NCBI RefSeq assembly: GCF_027622875.1 | Contig: NZ_JAPZVP010000028.1 | Location: 36,789 to 69,000, forward strand | Direction of reading: 5' to 3' | From: Glycomyces luteolus | GTDB taxonomy: Bacteria > Actinomycetota > Actinomycetes > Mycobacteriales > Micromonosporaceae | Length of the DNA stretch: 32,212 nucleotides | Shown: in pieces, positions 7,222 through 17,374 of the stretch | Numbering within the stretch: the first letter of the stretch is position 1 | Layout: every line of letters begins with the position of its first letter | Notes under the pieces: model-generated | Database searches by the model: none | Seen by the model: the letters and a program-made list of their open reading frames with translations, nothing else | What the model was told of the DNA's origin: nothing | Position numbers and translations under genes: made by a program

Positions 7222-8118
7222 TTATTCGGGGCGGATGCCCCAGACGCCGAACCAGGCCTCGCTCGGCGAGAGCTCGACCAGGTCCTCGCCGGTGGCGAGG
7301 GCGTTCGGCGGGCAGGTGGTCGGCTCGATCGCGACGGAGCCCCTCTTGCGGCTCCCGTCGAGGCCGTCCGCGGTGTAGATGTGGACCCAGGGGAAGGACT
7401 CGTCCATCCACACCGTGACCGCCTGGCCCGAGACCGGGTCGGCCAGCCGCACTTCGGCCTTCCCGTCGGAGCCGCGCTTGAGGTCGCCGTAGCAGTCGTC
7501 GATCACCAGGTCCTTGAGGACCGTCGGGTCGCCGAAGTCCGACTCGCCCGCGCCGACCGGGATGCTCTGCTTGTCGAGCTTGAGCTTCTTGGCGGCCGGG
7601 ACGTGGAGGGTGGCCTCGTCGATCCGCTCGAGCGAGCCGGGGATGAGGTAGGAGTGCGTGCCGAAGCCGAACGGAGCGGTCTTGTGGCCGGGGTTGGACA
7701 CGGTGTGGGCGGCGCGGAGGCCGCCGGGGCCGATCGACCAGCGCGTGCGCAGGTGCAGGGTCCAGGGGTACCCCAGGCGCGCGGGCAGGCGGCATTCAAG
7801 GGTGACCGAGGTCTCGGTGACGTCGACGGCATTCCACTCGGCCCAGGCGACGAAACCGTGCAGTGCGGTGTTCGTCTCGATCTCGTTGACCGGGAGCTGG
7901 TAGTCGGTGCCGTCGTAGCTGTACTTGCCGTCGCGCACCCGGTTGGGCCAAGGGGCCAGCATGTGGCCGGACCAGCCGGGCGCGAGCTCCTCATCTCCGT
8001 AGGACATGACGATCGGTCGGCCGCGGTAGGAGTACGAGCGCACTCCACCGCCGACAGCGACGATGGTGGCCTCGTGGTCGTTGTAGGCGATCACCCATTG
8101 CTCGCCGGACAGCGCCAT
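7222..8118 (-). CDS. Aldose 1-epimerase (mutarotase) family protein
   Basis: The 298-aa beta-sandwich enzyme probably interconverts alpha and beta anomers of a hexose in the cytoplasm. Visible family residues are PWPNRVRDGKY (57-66, sugar-binding Asn/Arg), LHGF with H87, the catalytic-acid His in GTHSYL (H155) and the catalytic-base Glu in IEPTTCPPNAL (E265). Length is normal. The ATG at 8118 has GGAGG about 9 nt upstream, which decides against the longer frame opening at 8202. It is transcribed alone, divergent from citrate synthase, with a strong terminator behind it. Substrate could be galactose, glucose or a phosphorylated sugar (YeaD-like); the sequence alone does not decide. Confidence 0.87.
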   Translation of the reverse strand: MALSGEQWVIAYNDHEATIVAVGGGVRSYSYRGRPIVMSYGDEELAPGWSGHMLAPWPNRVRDGKYSYDGTDYQLPVNEIETNTALHGFVAWAEWNAVDVTETSVTLECRLPARLGYPWTLHLRTRWSIGPGGLRAAHTVSNPGHKTAPFGFGTHSYLIPGSLERIDEATLHVPAAKKLKLDKQSIPVGAGESDFGDPTVLKDLVIDDCYGDLKRGSDGKAEVRLADPVSGQAVTVWMDESFPWVHIYTADGLDGSRKRGSVAIEPTTCPPNALATGEDLVELSPSEAWFGVWGIRPE

Positions 8119-8474
8119 AGGGGGTACCTCCGTGTCGTTATCGGTGGGCGGGATGTGCTTTGACGTTAGCTCATGGCCGATGACCTGCGGCACCCGTATC
8201 AATGTGGGCGAGATCGCAGGAAACCGTTGAAACCAACAAGACCCATTATTGAAACCCTCCCAACGAAAACGTCAAACTCGGACAAACCACTACCCTCACG
8301 ATGACTGTCTCATATTTTGCGCACCTTCTGTACCGCCATTCAGGATCACCCCCGACCCGTGGCCACTTCCGTCGGCCATCGCATTGAGGCACCATTTCCA
8401 GATAACTACGAACCGTCGCCTCCCGGAAGCCCCCGGTCGGCAACCACAGGGACAACACACTCAGGAGAACAACG
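8119..8474. promoter_or_regulatory. Divergent promoter region between epimerase and citrate synthase
   Basis: No gene is apparent in this 356-bp interval, which is AT-richer than its surroundings between about 8200 and 8340. The octamer TTGAAACC occurs twice in direct orientation, at 8227-8234 and 8249-8256. They are 22 bp apart, about two helical turns, suggesting a regulator site. A -10-like CATATT lies at 8311-8316 on the plus strand but without a clear -35. The citrate synthase Shine-Dalgarno AGGAGA lies just before 8475. Confidence 0.35.
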
Positions 8475-9563
8475 ATGTCTGAGTTCAAGCCCGGCCTCGA
8501 GGGCGTCATCGCCTTCGAAACCGAGATCGCCGAGCCTGACAAAGAGGGTGGATCGCTCCGCTACCGCGGCGTCGATATCCAGGACCTGGTCGGCCAGAGC
8601 ACCTACGGCGACGTATGGGGCCTCCTCGTCGACGGCAAGTTCGGCAACGGCCTGCCCGCCGCCGAGCCCGTGCCCGTGCCCGTCTCCTCCGGCGACACCC
8701 GCGTCGACGCCCAGGCCGCGGTCGCCATGCTCGCCCCCTACTGGGGCCTCCAGCCGCTGCTCGACATTGACGACGAGACCGCCCGGGACGATCTCGCCCG
8801 CGTGTCGGTCACCACGCTGTCGTTCATCGCCCAGTCGGCCCGCGGTTCCGGCCGCCCCGCCGTGCCCCAGTCGGAGATCGACAAGGCCGGCACCATCACC
8901 GAGCGCTTCATGCGCCGCTGGCGCGGCGAGCCCGACCCGGCCCACGTCAAGGCCGTCGACACCTACCTGATGTCGGCCGCCGAGCACGGCATGAACGCCT
9001 CCACCTTCACCTCCCGAGTCGTCGCCTCCACCGGCGCCGACGCCGCCGCCGCCATCTCCTCCGGCATCGGCGCGCTCTCCGGCCCGCTCCACGGCGGCGC
9101 CCCCTCGCGTGTGCTCCACATGATCGAAGGCGTCGAGAAGTCCGGCGACGCCGAGAGCTACGTCAAGAACCTCCTCGACTCCGGCGAGCGCCTCATGGGC
9201 TTCGGCCACCGCGTCTACCGCGCCGAGGACCCCCGCTCGCGCGTGCTCCGCGCCGCCGCCAAGGAACTCGGCGCCCCGCGCTACGAGGTCGCCGAAGCGC
9301 TCGAGTCGGCCGCGCTGGCCGAGCTCCGCGCCCGCAAGCCCGACCGCGTGCTCGCCACGAACGTCGAGTTCTGGTCCGCCGTGCTCCTCGACTTCGCCGA
9401 GGTGCCTGCCGAGCTGTTCACCCCGATCTTCACCTGCGCCCGCGTGGCCGGCTGGAGCGCCCACATCCTCGAGCAGAAGAAGCTCGGCCGGATCGTGCGC
9501 CCGTCCGCTACCTACGTCGGGCCCGGCCCCCGCAAGCCCGAAGAGGTCGAGGGCTGGCAGTAG
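8475..9563 (+). CDS. citA: Citrate synthase 2 (actinobacterial CitA type)
   Basis: The 362-aa enzyme condenses acetyl-CoA and oxaloacetate to citrate. The characteristic blocks are AEHGMNASTFTSR (169-181, H171), GPLHGGAP (203-210, catalytic H206), MGFGHRVYR (241-249, catalytic/ligand H245) and SATYVGPGPR (344-353). The position that is the catalytic Asp in classical enzymes (NVDFYSG) is Glu here, in TNVEFWSA (E298). I recall this substitution from the actinobacterial citrate synthase 2 group, so it is a family marker rather than damage. The ATG has AGGAGA about 8 nt upstream. serC lies about 3 kb downstream on the same strand; citA and serC are also near neighbours in Mycobacterium tuberculosis. 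It is probably monocistronic, ended by the terminator at 9576. A methylcitrate synthase side activity is possible. Confidence 0.92.
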   Translation: MSEFKPGLEGVIAFETEIAEPDKEGGSLRYRGVDIQDLVGQSTYGDVWGLLVDGKFGNGLPAAEPVPVPVSSGDTRVDAQAAVAMLAPYWGLQPLLDIDDETARDDLARVSVTTLSFIAQSARGSGRPAVPQSEIDKAGTITERFMRRWRGEPDPAHVKAVDTYLMSAAEHGMNASTFTSRVVASTGADAAAAISSGIGALSGPLHGGAPSRVLHMIEGVEKSGDAESYVKNLLDSGERLMGFGHRVYRAEDPRSRVLRAAAKELGAPRYEVAEALESAALAELRARKPDRVLATNVEFWSAVLLDFAEVPAELFTPIFTCARVAGWSAHILEQKKLGRIVRPSATYVGPGPRKPEEVEGWQ

Positions 9564-9575
9564 CCGAAGCGTCGC

Positions 9576-9619
9576 AGCGGCCCGCGCCGCCCCGCAAGGG
9601 GTGACGCGGGCCGCTTTTT
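9576..9619 (+). terminator. Rho-independent terminator after citrate synthase
   Basis: Arms AGCGGCCCGCG (9576-9586) and CGCGGGCCGCT (9605-9615) form a perfect 11-bp stem, followed by five T residues (9615-9619). It lies 12 nt past the stop codon and is the most classical terminator in the window. Confidence 0.9.
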
Positions 9620-9740
9620 CCCGTGTGGAACGAGGACTCGCCTTGCATGGGCGCGTTCGGGATACGATCGTTCGGATGCATGACGGCGCCCTGTCGCCAT
9701 CGCGCGTTCGAACACCCGCACCATCCGAACGGGACGCTCC

Positions 9741-11765
9741 ATGCCCTCCCCCCTGCCGCTGCGCCGCCGCGACCTCCTGGTCGGCGGTGTCGCCGGGCTG
9801 GCCGTCGCCGCCGCGGCCGCCGAGAGCGCCTGGTCGCTCCGCGAGGCCGCGGGCGACAGCGCGATCCCCGAACCGGTGCGCACCGGGCCGATCCACATGC
9901 AGATCACGGCCCACCCCGATGACTGCCTCTACTTCATCAACCCGCGCGTCGCCCGCGTCCTCGACGACGGCGCCGGACTCTGCACGGTCGTCCTCACCGC
10001 CGGCGAAGCGGCCGGCGCCAACGCCTGGAGCCCCGCCGCCCCCGCCGACTTCGCCGGATACGCCGCCGCGCGCGACAACGGCCTGCGCCGCGCCTACGCC
10101 CTCTTGGCCCTCGGCGACGCCGACGCGCCGTGGGACCGCTACCTCGCCCCGCTCGACTCGGGGCAGGAGGTCGAACTCTGCGTCCTGCGGGACAAACCCC
10201 AAGTGCACGTCATCTTCTGCTCACTGTGGACGAACCTCGGGCGCATCACCGGGGAGTTCACCCGCCTCCTCGCCCTCTGGGAAGGCCGCCTCGACGACTC
10301 CCTGGTCCTCCCCCCGACCGGCTCGCCGCTCACCGCCGAATCCACCGTGGACCGGTCGACCGTGCAGGCCACGCTCCTCGAACTGCTCGAGCGCTACCAG
10401 CCCGCCGTCGTCAACACCCTCGACCCCGACCCCGACCCCGTGGTCGGCGAACGGCTCGGCGCCGAGCAGCCCGGCTACTCCGACCACATCGACCACACCG
10501 CCGCCGCCCTCTTCGCCTGGGAGGCCGTGCGCACCTGGGGCGCGGCCCGCACGGTCGAGGCCTGGCGCGGCTACTACAACCGCCGCTGGCCCGGCAACCT
10601 CGGTGCGGCCGACCTCGAACCCAAGGGCCGGGCGCTCGACGTCTACTCCTGGAACGACGGCGCCGACTGCGGCCTCCCCAGCGGCTGCGGCGACCGCCTC
10701 ATCGCCGGGCCCGGAGCAGGCATCACCTACGGCCACGCCACCCACCCGCGCTACACAGCGGCCGTCGCCGCCGCCGAGATCGACGGCCGCATCCGTCCGA
10801 TCACCGTGCGCGACAACACCGCCCAACTCCTCGGCGACGACGGCTGGGAGGACCTCGGCGGACCCGACACCCTCCCCTCGCTCGAGCTTGCCGGGACGAA
10901 GCTCTACGTGATCAGCGCCGAGCACACCCACGATCCGGCCACCCACGCGCGCGACGTCCACTGCTACGACCTCGTCTCAGGCCAATGGCAGCTCCTCGGG
11001 AACCCGGCCGGGACCGGCCCTGACGCCCGCATCGCGGGGCAGGTCGCCGCCGCCGACGACGGCCGCACGGCACTGGCCTGCATGCGCGACCCTGACGACG
11101 GCCTCGCGGTGCGGGTGCGGACCGAAGGCGGGGTATGGGCCGCATGGGCCCGGCTCGACGGACCCGCCGTGCACGACGCCCCCGCCGCGCTCGCCCTGGA
11201 CGGGGCCTTCACCATCATCGCCGCCACCCCCGACAACGTGGCCGTCTGGGAAGGCGACGGGGTCGACTGGACCTCCCGCATGCTCGACCTGCCCGGACCC
11301 GACGACCTGCCGTTCCTACCTGCCAGCGCCGTCACCGCCGCCCAGGCGCCCGACGGGCGGGCCGTGCTCGCCTCGCGGGTGGCCGGGAGCAGCGACGTGG
11401 CGCTCCACATCGGGCGGGGCGAGGACTGGACGGGCGTGCGCGTGCCGCTCGAGGGCGGGGTCCTCGCGCCCGCGATGGCGATCGGGCCGGAGGGCGCGCT
11501 GGCGGTGGTGTGCGACGACGGGAGCGGGGCTCCGGCGGTGCTGGTGCTCACGCTTGCGGACTTGGAGTCGGCCGGCGCCGGGCGGTTCGGGCTGCTGTCG
11601 CGGCCTTGGACGCGGGGGGACATCACGGTGGTCAAGCGTCCGGCGGCGGCGTTCGGCTCCGATGGGGCGCTGCGGTTGTGGACGGTCGCGGCGGACGGGG
11701 AGCTGTGGACGGCCGAGGCCGAGCCGGGCGGCGAGCCGCCCGTGAGCTGGTCGCACGCGACCTGA
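9741..11765 (+). CDS. Tat-exported PIG-L family deacetylase with C-terminal beta-propeller-like domain
   Basis: The 674-aa protein starts with a twin-arginine signal, RRRDLLVGGVAGLAVAAAAA (8-27), so it is probably exported folded. The catalytic PIG-L/LmbE domain (about 50-330) carries the zinc motif AHPDD (57-61) and a second His cluster SDHIDHT (247-253). This is the arrangement of zinc-dependent N-acetylglucosamine-type deacetylases. From about 390 onward come repeated beta-strand modules with Trp and Asp-Gly turns (DDGRTALACM, DGAFTIIAA, SDGALRLWTVAADGELW), resembling a propeller/lectin-like domain that may bind glycan. The upstream Shine-Dalgarno is weak. It ends 8 nt before the convergent SRPBCC gene. 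The substrate is unknown; a cell-wall or extracellular amino sugar is the inference. Confidence 0.82.
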   Translation: MPSPLPLRRRDLLVGGVAGLAVAAAAAESAWSLREAAGDSAIPEPVRTGPIHMQITAHPDDCLYFINPRVARVLDDGAGLCTVVLTAGEAAGANAWSPAAPADFAGYAAARDNGLRRAYALLALGDADAPWDRYLAPLDSGQEVELCVLRDKPQVHVIFCSLWTNLGRITGEFTRLLALWEGRLDDSLVLPPTGSPLTAESTVDRSTVQATLLELLERYQPAVVNTLDPDPDPVVGERLGAEQPGYSDHIDHTAAALFAWEAVRTWGAARTVEAWRGYYNRRWPGNLGAADLEPKGRALDVYSWNDGADCGLPSGCGDRLIAGPGAGITYGHATHPRYTAAVAAAEIDGRIRPITVRDNTAQLLGDDGWEDLGGPDTLPSLELAGTKLYVISAEHTHDPATHARDVHCYDLVSGQWQLLGNPAGTGPDARIAGQVAAADDGRTALACMRDPDDGLAVRVRTEGGVWAAWARLDGPAVHDAPAALALDGAFTIIAATPDNVAVWEGDGVDWTSRMLDLPGPDDLPFLPASAVTAAQAPDGRAVLASRVAGSSDVALHIGRGEDWTGVRVPLEGGVLAPAMAIGPEGALAVVCDDGSGAPAVLVLTLADLESAGAGRFGLLSRPWTRGDITVVKRPAAAFGSDGALRLWTVAADGELWTAEAEPGGEPPVSWSHAT

Positions 11766-11773
11766 GACGGGTC

Positions 11774-13728
<1,955 letters not shown>

Positions 13729-13841
13729 CGACCACCTCCTTGTGCAATTGGGCTGATTCAGTTCGGCCGGTCGGGTGGAGCGGCACCCGCATGACGCTCC
13801 GCCCGACCGATTTCGAAGGTATCCGCCGCCACTGACAAAAG

Positions 13842-13868
13842 AGGGCCGGTCCAAGATGGACCGGCCCT
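13842..13868. terminator. Bidirectional terminator between serC and the sulfotransferase gene
   Basis: Perfect 12-bp arms AGGGCCGGTCCA (13842-13853) and TGGACCGGCCCT (13857-13868) enclose an AGA loop. On the minus strand the stem is followed by CTTTTG, giving a U-run for the sulfotransferase transcript. The hairpin also serves the convergent serC transcript. Confidence 0.85.
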
Positions 13869-13887
13869 GTGTCGTGCGTCTCAGATT

Positions 13888-15081
13888 CTAGAAGCCCAGG
13901 CGGCCGTAGTCGCCGAAGGCCTTCTCGACGTCGTCGAGCTCGATGCCGTAGCGCGACAAGTGGTATTCGTGGGCGCGGCGCATCCCGGGACGGGCCAGGA
14001 CCCGCTCGAGGTTGGCCTCCTCGGTGTCGGTCCAGGCCATGCCGAGCTGCGCGAACAGCTTGGGCATGAGACCGTGCGGGTCGGCCGTGAACGAGTGGTA
14101 CGGCACGTCCACGAAGCGCTCGCGCGAGGCCGCGGAGCGCACCGCGCGGGCCTCTGCGACGCCCTTGCCGAAGATGTCGAGCCACTCGGGGCCGATCTTG
14201 GAGGGGTCGTAGGAGCGGTGGTGCAGCGCCCGCCCGGTCTCCACAAGGGAGCACCAGGAGCCCATGACCGTGGAGGGGTCGCGGTGCATCCACACGATCG
14301 TGGCGTCGTCGAACACCTTGAGCAGCACGTCCAGGTTGAACAGGTGGAACGGGGATTTGAGGACCCAGCGCCGGCGAGGCTGGTTCCACTGCAGCACCTG
14401 CAGGACGCGCTTGAGGTGCCCGTAGTCCTCGGTGTAGTCGCGCTCGTCGGCCCAGCGGCGGTAGGCGGGCATCGCGGCGCGGGTGATGAACTGGTACCCG
14501 TGCGGCAGCGCGAACACGCACTCCTCGGGCTGCAGCGCGTTCATCGGGTGGATGAGGTCCCACACCGGGGAGGCCTTGCTCGCGAGGGAGGCCATCTGCT
14601 GGGCGTCCTTGATGAGCTTGTCGCGCAACTTCGGGTCGATGTCGCCGCGGTGGGTGTTCATGAGCTCCCACATGAGCGGGGCCCGGTTGCCCTCGGGCTG
14701 GATGAGGATCTTGTGGGTGACGGTGGTGGCCGTGCGAGGAAGGCCGACAACGACGATGGGGCGCGCGATCGGCTCGTCCGCGATCTCGGGGTGCTCGCTG
14801 ATGAGCCGCTCGACGCGCAGGTGGTTGGTCATGCGGCGGGTCATGTCGTCGACGAAGCCCTGCCAGCCGACCATCGAGAGGGAGTCCTGCTTGGCGACCT
14901 CCCGGAGCAGGAAGCGGTACGAGTCGACGAACTCCTGGGCCACGGCCGAGTCGGCCTCGGCCCGGCGCTCGGCGCGGTGGACCATCCGGTCGAACACGCT
15001 GTCCACTCGGGAGCGCTGGGCGGAGACCCGTGGCGCGCTGATCGTGTTGACGGCGGTGAGCCAGCGGGCGGTGCGACGCAT
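13888..15081 (-). CDS. PAPS-dependent sulfotransferase family protein
   Basis: The 397-aa cytoplasmic enzyme is predicted to transfer sulfate from PAPS to an unidentified acceptor. The 5'-phosphosulfate loop is VVVGLPRTATT (110-120). The WVLKSPFHL block (239-247) and HRDPSTVMGSW (266-276, with R267) match the 3'-phosphate-binding region of the Sulfotransfer_3-type family. A His-rich segment ALHHRSYD follows. The ATG at 15081 has GGAGG 5 nt upstream; a much longer open frame upstream is an antisense shadow of the kinase-like gene. It is divergent from that gene with 81 bp between them. The acceptor could be a glycolipid, as for mycobacterial Stf proteins, but nothing nearby identifies it. Confidence 0.85.
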   Translation of the reverse strand: MRRTARWLTAVNTISAPRVSAQRSRVDSVFDRMVHRAERRAEADSAVAQEFVDSYRFLLREVAKQDSLSMVGWQGFVDDMTRRMTNHLRVERLISEHPEIADEPIARPIVVVGLPRTATTVTHKILIQPEGNRAPLMWELMNTHRGDIDPKLRDKLIKDAQQMASLASKASPVWDLIHPMNALQPEECVFALPHGYQFITRAAMPAYRRWADERDYTEDYGHLKRVLQVLQWNQPRRRWVLKSPFHLFNLDVLLKVFDDATIVWMHRDPSTVMGSWCSLVETGRALHHRSYDPSKIGPEWLDIFGKGVAEARAVRSAASRERFVDVPYHSFTADPHGLMPKLFAQLGMAWTDTEEANLERVLARPGMRRAHEYHLSRYGIELDDVEKAFGDYGRLGF

Positions 15082-15162
15082 GGGTCCTCCAGTGCAAAGG
15101 GGTTCCAACACGAAGAGTTTTTCATGCCCGGTCATTCGTTCGCCTTCCGCTACATTGGGTTC

Positions 15163-16431
15163 GTGGAAGAAGCCCCCGACCTCGAACGCCTGCGCCTGCT
15201 GCCCGAGCTCATCGAGCACCAGCGCGTGCGCACCACCCCCGTGAAGGCCAGTGACTTCGCGATGCCGCTGGCCACGCCGCAGCCGTGCCGCGCGACCGCG
15301 CAGCGCCTCACGTTCGACGACGGCTCCCACCTCTTCGCGAAGATCGCCGAGGACGCCCCGACCGGTTACCTTGCGGCAGAGGCGAACGGACTGCGGTGGC
15401 TGCGCGAGGCCACGCCCGCCGCCGTCCCGCTCCTGTACGCCGACGACCGGCTGCTCGTCGAGCCGTGGATCGAACCGGCCGCACCGACCCGCGAGCACGC
15501 CGAGGACCTGGGCCGCGAGCTCGCCGCCATGCACGACGCGGGCGCGGAGCGGTTCGGCGCGCCCTGGCGCGGCTACATCGGCGAGACCTTCATGGACAAC
15601 GATCCGGCCGGAGACTCCTGGGCGGAGTGGTACGCCGCCAGGCGGATCGAGCCCTACCTCAAGCCCTCCCGGGACAACGGCGCCCTCGACACGGCCGACG
15701 TGACCGCCATCGAGACCCTCGCCGCTCGGCTCCCCGAGCTCGCCGGGCCGCCGGAGCCACCCGCGCGCACCCACGGCGACCTGTGGTGGGGCAACGTGCA
15801 CTGGGGCGCCGAGCGGGCCTGGCTCATCGACCCGGCCGCGCACGGCAGCCACCGCGAGACCGACCTGGCGAACCTGCGGCTGTGGGGCGGCGTGCCGATG
15901 TTCGACGCGATCCTCGCCGGGTACACCGAGCTCCACACGCTGGAAGCGGGCTGGGAAGAGCGGACGCCGCTCCACCACCTGTTCCCGCTCCTGGTCCACA
16001 CGACCCTCTTCGGGCGCGCCTACCGCGACCAATTGATGGGAAACGTGTCTCACTTTACGAAACTGTCATATTTACGAACTAGGCTCGACGCATGGCTGCA
16101 CCGACTCCGACCCAGGGCGCCGCGAACGCGCCGTCCGCGGCTCTCGGCCTGCGCGACCGGCACGGCCGCACCGCCACCGACCTCCGCGTCTCCCTCACCG
16201 ACCGGTGCAACCTGCGCTGCACGTACTGCATGCCCGAGGCCGGGCTCCCCTGGCTGCCCAAACCGGAGCTGCTCACCGACGAAGAGGTCTCGCGCCTCGT
16301 CGGCATCGCCGTCCGCGACCTGGGTGTCACCGAGGTCCGCTTCACCGGCGGCGAACCGCTCCTGCGCCCCGGCCTGGTCGGCATCGTCGCCGCCGCCGCG
16401 GCCCTGGAGCCGCGCCCCGAGATCTCCTTGA
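15163..16431 (+). CDS. Fructosamine-kinase-like protein; frame runs open into moaA
   Basis: Residues 1 to about 295 look like a complete fructosamine/ketosamine-3-kinase family protein (APH-like fold). The catalytic loop is HGDLWWGN (204-211), the metal-binding Asp is in IDPAAHGSH (D223), and the usual C-terminal HHLFPLLVHTTLFGRAY (271-287) is present. It may phosphorylate Amadori products to repair glycated protein. GTG 15163 is preferred because TACATT (15151-15156) ends 6 nt before it (leaderless-type). An in-frame ATG lies at 15124. The domain should end near 16050, but the frame has no stop until 16431 and overlaps moaA by 340 nt. The resulting Ala/Pro/Ser/Arg tail looks like out-of-frame moaA. 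A stop lost by mutation, or a one-base sequence error, is the likely cause. Stops exist at 16034-16036 and 16080-16082 in the other two frames. Confidence 0.75.
   Translation: MEEAPDLERLRLLPELIEHQRVRTTPVKASDFAMPLATPQPCRATAQRLTFDDGSHLFAKIAEDAPTGYLAAEANGLRWLREATPAAVPLLYADDRLLVEPWIEPAAPTREHAEDLGRELAAMHDAGAERFGAPWRGYIGETFMDNDPAGDSWAEWYAARRIEPYLKPSRDNGALDTADVTAIETLAARLPELAGPPEPPARTHGDLWWGNVHWGAERAWLIDPAAHGSHRETDLANLRLWGGVPMFDAILAGYTELHTLEAGWEERTPLHHLFPLLVHTTLFGRAYRDQLMGNVSHFTKLSYLRTRLDAWLHRLRPRAPRTRRPRLSACATGTAAPPPTSASPSPTGATCAARTACPRPGSPGCPNRSCSPTKRSRASSASPSATWVSPRSASPAANRSCAPAWSASSPPPRPWSRAPRSP
16054..16085 (+). promoter_or_regulatory. moaA promoter with two TTTACGAA direct repeats
   Basis: TAGGCT (16080-16085) fits a TANNNT -10 and ends 6 nt before the moaA ATG, so the transcript is probably leaderless. 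TTTACGAA occurs at 16054-16061 and 16071-16078 in direct orientation, 17 bp apart, covering the -35/-10 region. The stretch is strikingly AT-rich for this DNA. The repeats may be an operator or alternate promoter elements. Confidence 0.5.
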
Positions 16432-17132
16432 CCACCAACGCGATCGGCCTCGAACGCCTCGCCGGGCCGCTGGTAGAGGCCGGGCTCGACCGCGTCAACG
16501 TCTCCCTCGACACCCTCGACCCGGGCACTTTCAAGGAGCTCGCCAAGCGCGACCGCCTCGCGGCCACCCTGCGCGGCATCGAGGGCGCGGCCGCCGCCGG
16601 GCTCGCGCCCGTGAAACTCAACACCGTGCTCATGCGCGGCATCAACGACACCGAAGCCCCGGCGCTGCTGCGCTTCGCGATCGAGCACGGCTACCAGCTG
16701 CGGTTCATCGAGCAGATGCCGCTCGACGCCGCGGGCGTCTGGCGCCGCGACGAGATGGTGACGGCCGCCGAGATCCTCGAGGCCCTCAGGGCCGAGTTCG
16801 ACCTGGTCCCCGACCCGGCGCACCGCGGCTCGGCCCCCGCCGAGACCTGGCTGGTGGACGGCGGCCCCGCGAAAGTCGGCGTCATCGGCTCGGTCACCCG
16901 CCCGTTCTGCGGCGACTGCGACCGCACCCGCCTCACCGCCGACGGGCAGGTGCGCAACTGCCTGTTCGCGCGCGGCGAGACCGACCTGCGCGAGCTCATG
17001 CGCACGGGCGCCTCGGACGAGGCCATCGGTGCCCGCTGGCGCGAGGCGATGTGGGGCAAGCTCCCCGGGCACGGCATCGACGACCCGTCGTTCCTGCAGC
17101 CCGCGCGCCCGATGTCGGCGATCGGAGGGTGA
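16092..17132 (+). CDS. moaA: GTP 3',8-cyclase MoaA (radical SAM)
   Basis: The 346-aa enzyme catalyses the first step of molybdenum cofactor synthesis, converting GTP to 3',8-cyclo-GTP. The radical-SAM cluster motif CNLRCTYC has C39, C43 and C46. FTGGEPLLRPG (about 84-94) is the SAM-binding block. The C-terminal cluster motif FCGDCDRTRLTADGQVRNC is intact, and the protein ends in the conserved Gly-Gly. The start at 16092 puts the conserved RVSLTDRCN block at residue 32, which is normal. There is no Shine-Dalgarno, and a -10-like element abuts the ATG. The stop region overlaps the moaD Shine-Dalgarno, so the two genes form an operon. Confidence 0.96.
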   Translation: MAAPTPTQGAANAPSAALGLRDRHGRTATDLRVSLTDRCNLRCTYCMPEAGLPWLPKPELLTDEEVSRLVGIAVRDLGVTEVRFTGGEPLLRPGLVGIVAAAAALEPRPEISLTTNAIGLERLAGPLVEAGLDRVNVSLDTLDPGTFKELAKRDRLAATLRGIEGAAAAGLAPVKLNTVLMRGINDTEAPALLRFAIEHGYQLRFIEQMPLDAAGVWRRDEMVTAAEILEALRAEFDLVPDPAHRGSAPAETWLVDGGPAKVGVIGSVTRPFCGDCDRTRLTADGQVRNCLFARGETDLRELMRTGASDEAIGARWREAMWGKLPGHGIDDPSFLQPARPMSAIGG

Positions 17133-17134
17133 AG

Positions 17135-17374
17135 GTGGTGACGGTGCGGTACTTCGCGGGCGCGAAGGCGGCCGCGGGGATCGGCGAAGAGCAGGTGAGC
17201 GCCGCCGACGTCGCGGAGTTGAAAGCGGTGCTCGGACAGCGGCACGGCCCGGTGCTGGACAAGGTGCTGGCGGCGTCCACGCTGCTGGTGGACGGCCTGG
17301 CGGCGAAGGACCCGATGACCGCGCTCCCGGCGGGAGCGACGGTGGAGGTGCTGCCGCCGTTCGCGGGAGGGTGA
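17135..17374 (+). CDS. moaD: Molybdopterin synthase sulfur carrier subunit MoaD
   Basis: The 79-aa ubiquitin-fold protein begins VVTVRYFAGAKAAAG and ends PPFAGG. Its C-terminal Gly-Gly is the site of thiocarboxylation for molybdopterin formation. It is the partner of MoaE, which is not in this window. GGAGG (17124-17128) inside the end of moaA is best spaced for GTG 17135 (6 nt) or GTG 17138 (9 nt). A further in-frame GTG at 17129 overlaps the moaA stop but sits on the Shine-Dalgarno. It forms a two-gene operon with moaA. Confidence 0.9.
   Translation: MVTVRYFAGAKAAAGIGEEQVSAADVAELKAVLGQRHGPVLDKVLAASTLLVDGLAAKDPMTALPAGATVEVLPPFAGG

Noticed and set aside
8249..8482. Small ORF upstream of citrate synthase
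   Set aside because: Overlaps the AT-rich promoter region and the citrate synthase start; codon use is not like that of neighbouring genes.
9643..9668. PIG-L promoter from TTGCAT and TACGAT
   Set aside because: Spacing between the hexamers is only 14 bp, too short for a normal sigma-70-type promoter.
8406..10208. 600-aa minus-strand open frame over citrate synthase and PIG-L
   Set aside because: Antisense to two clearly recognised genes and crosses a strong terminator; low-complexity composition.
13960..15162. Plus-strand extension of the kinase-like frame through the sulfotransferase
   Set aside because: The sulfotransferase on the other strand has intact PAPS motifs; the kinase family begins only after 15163.
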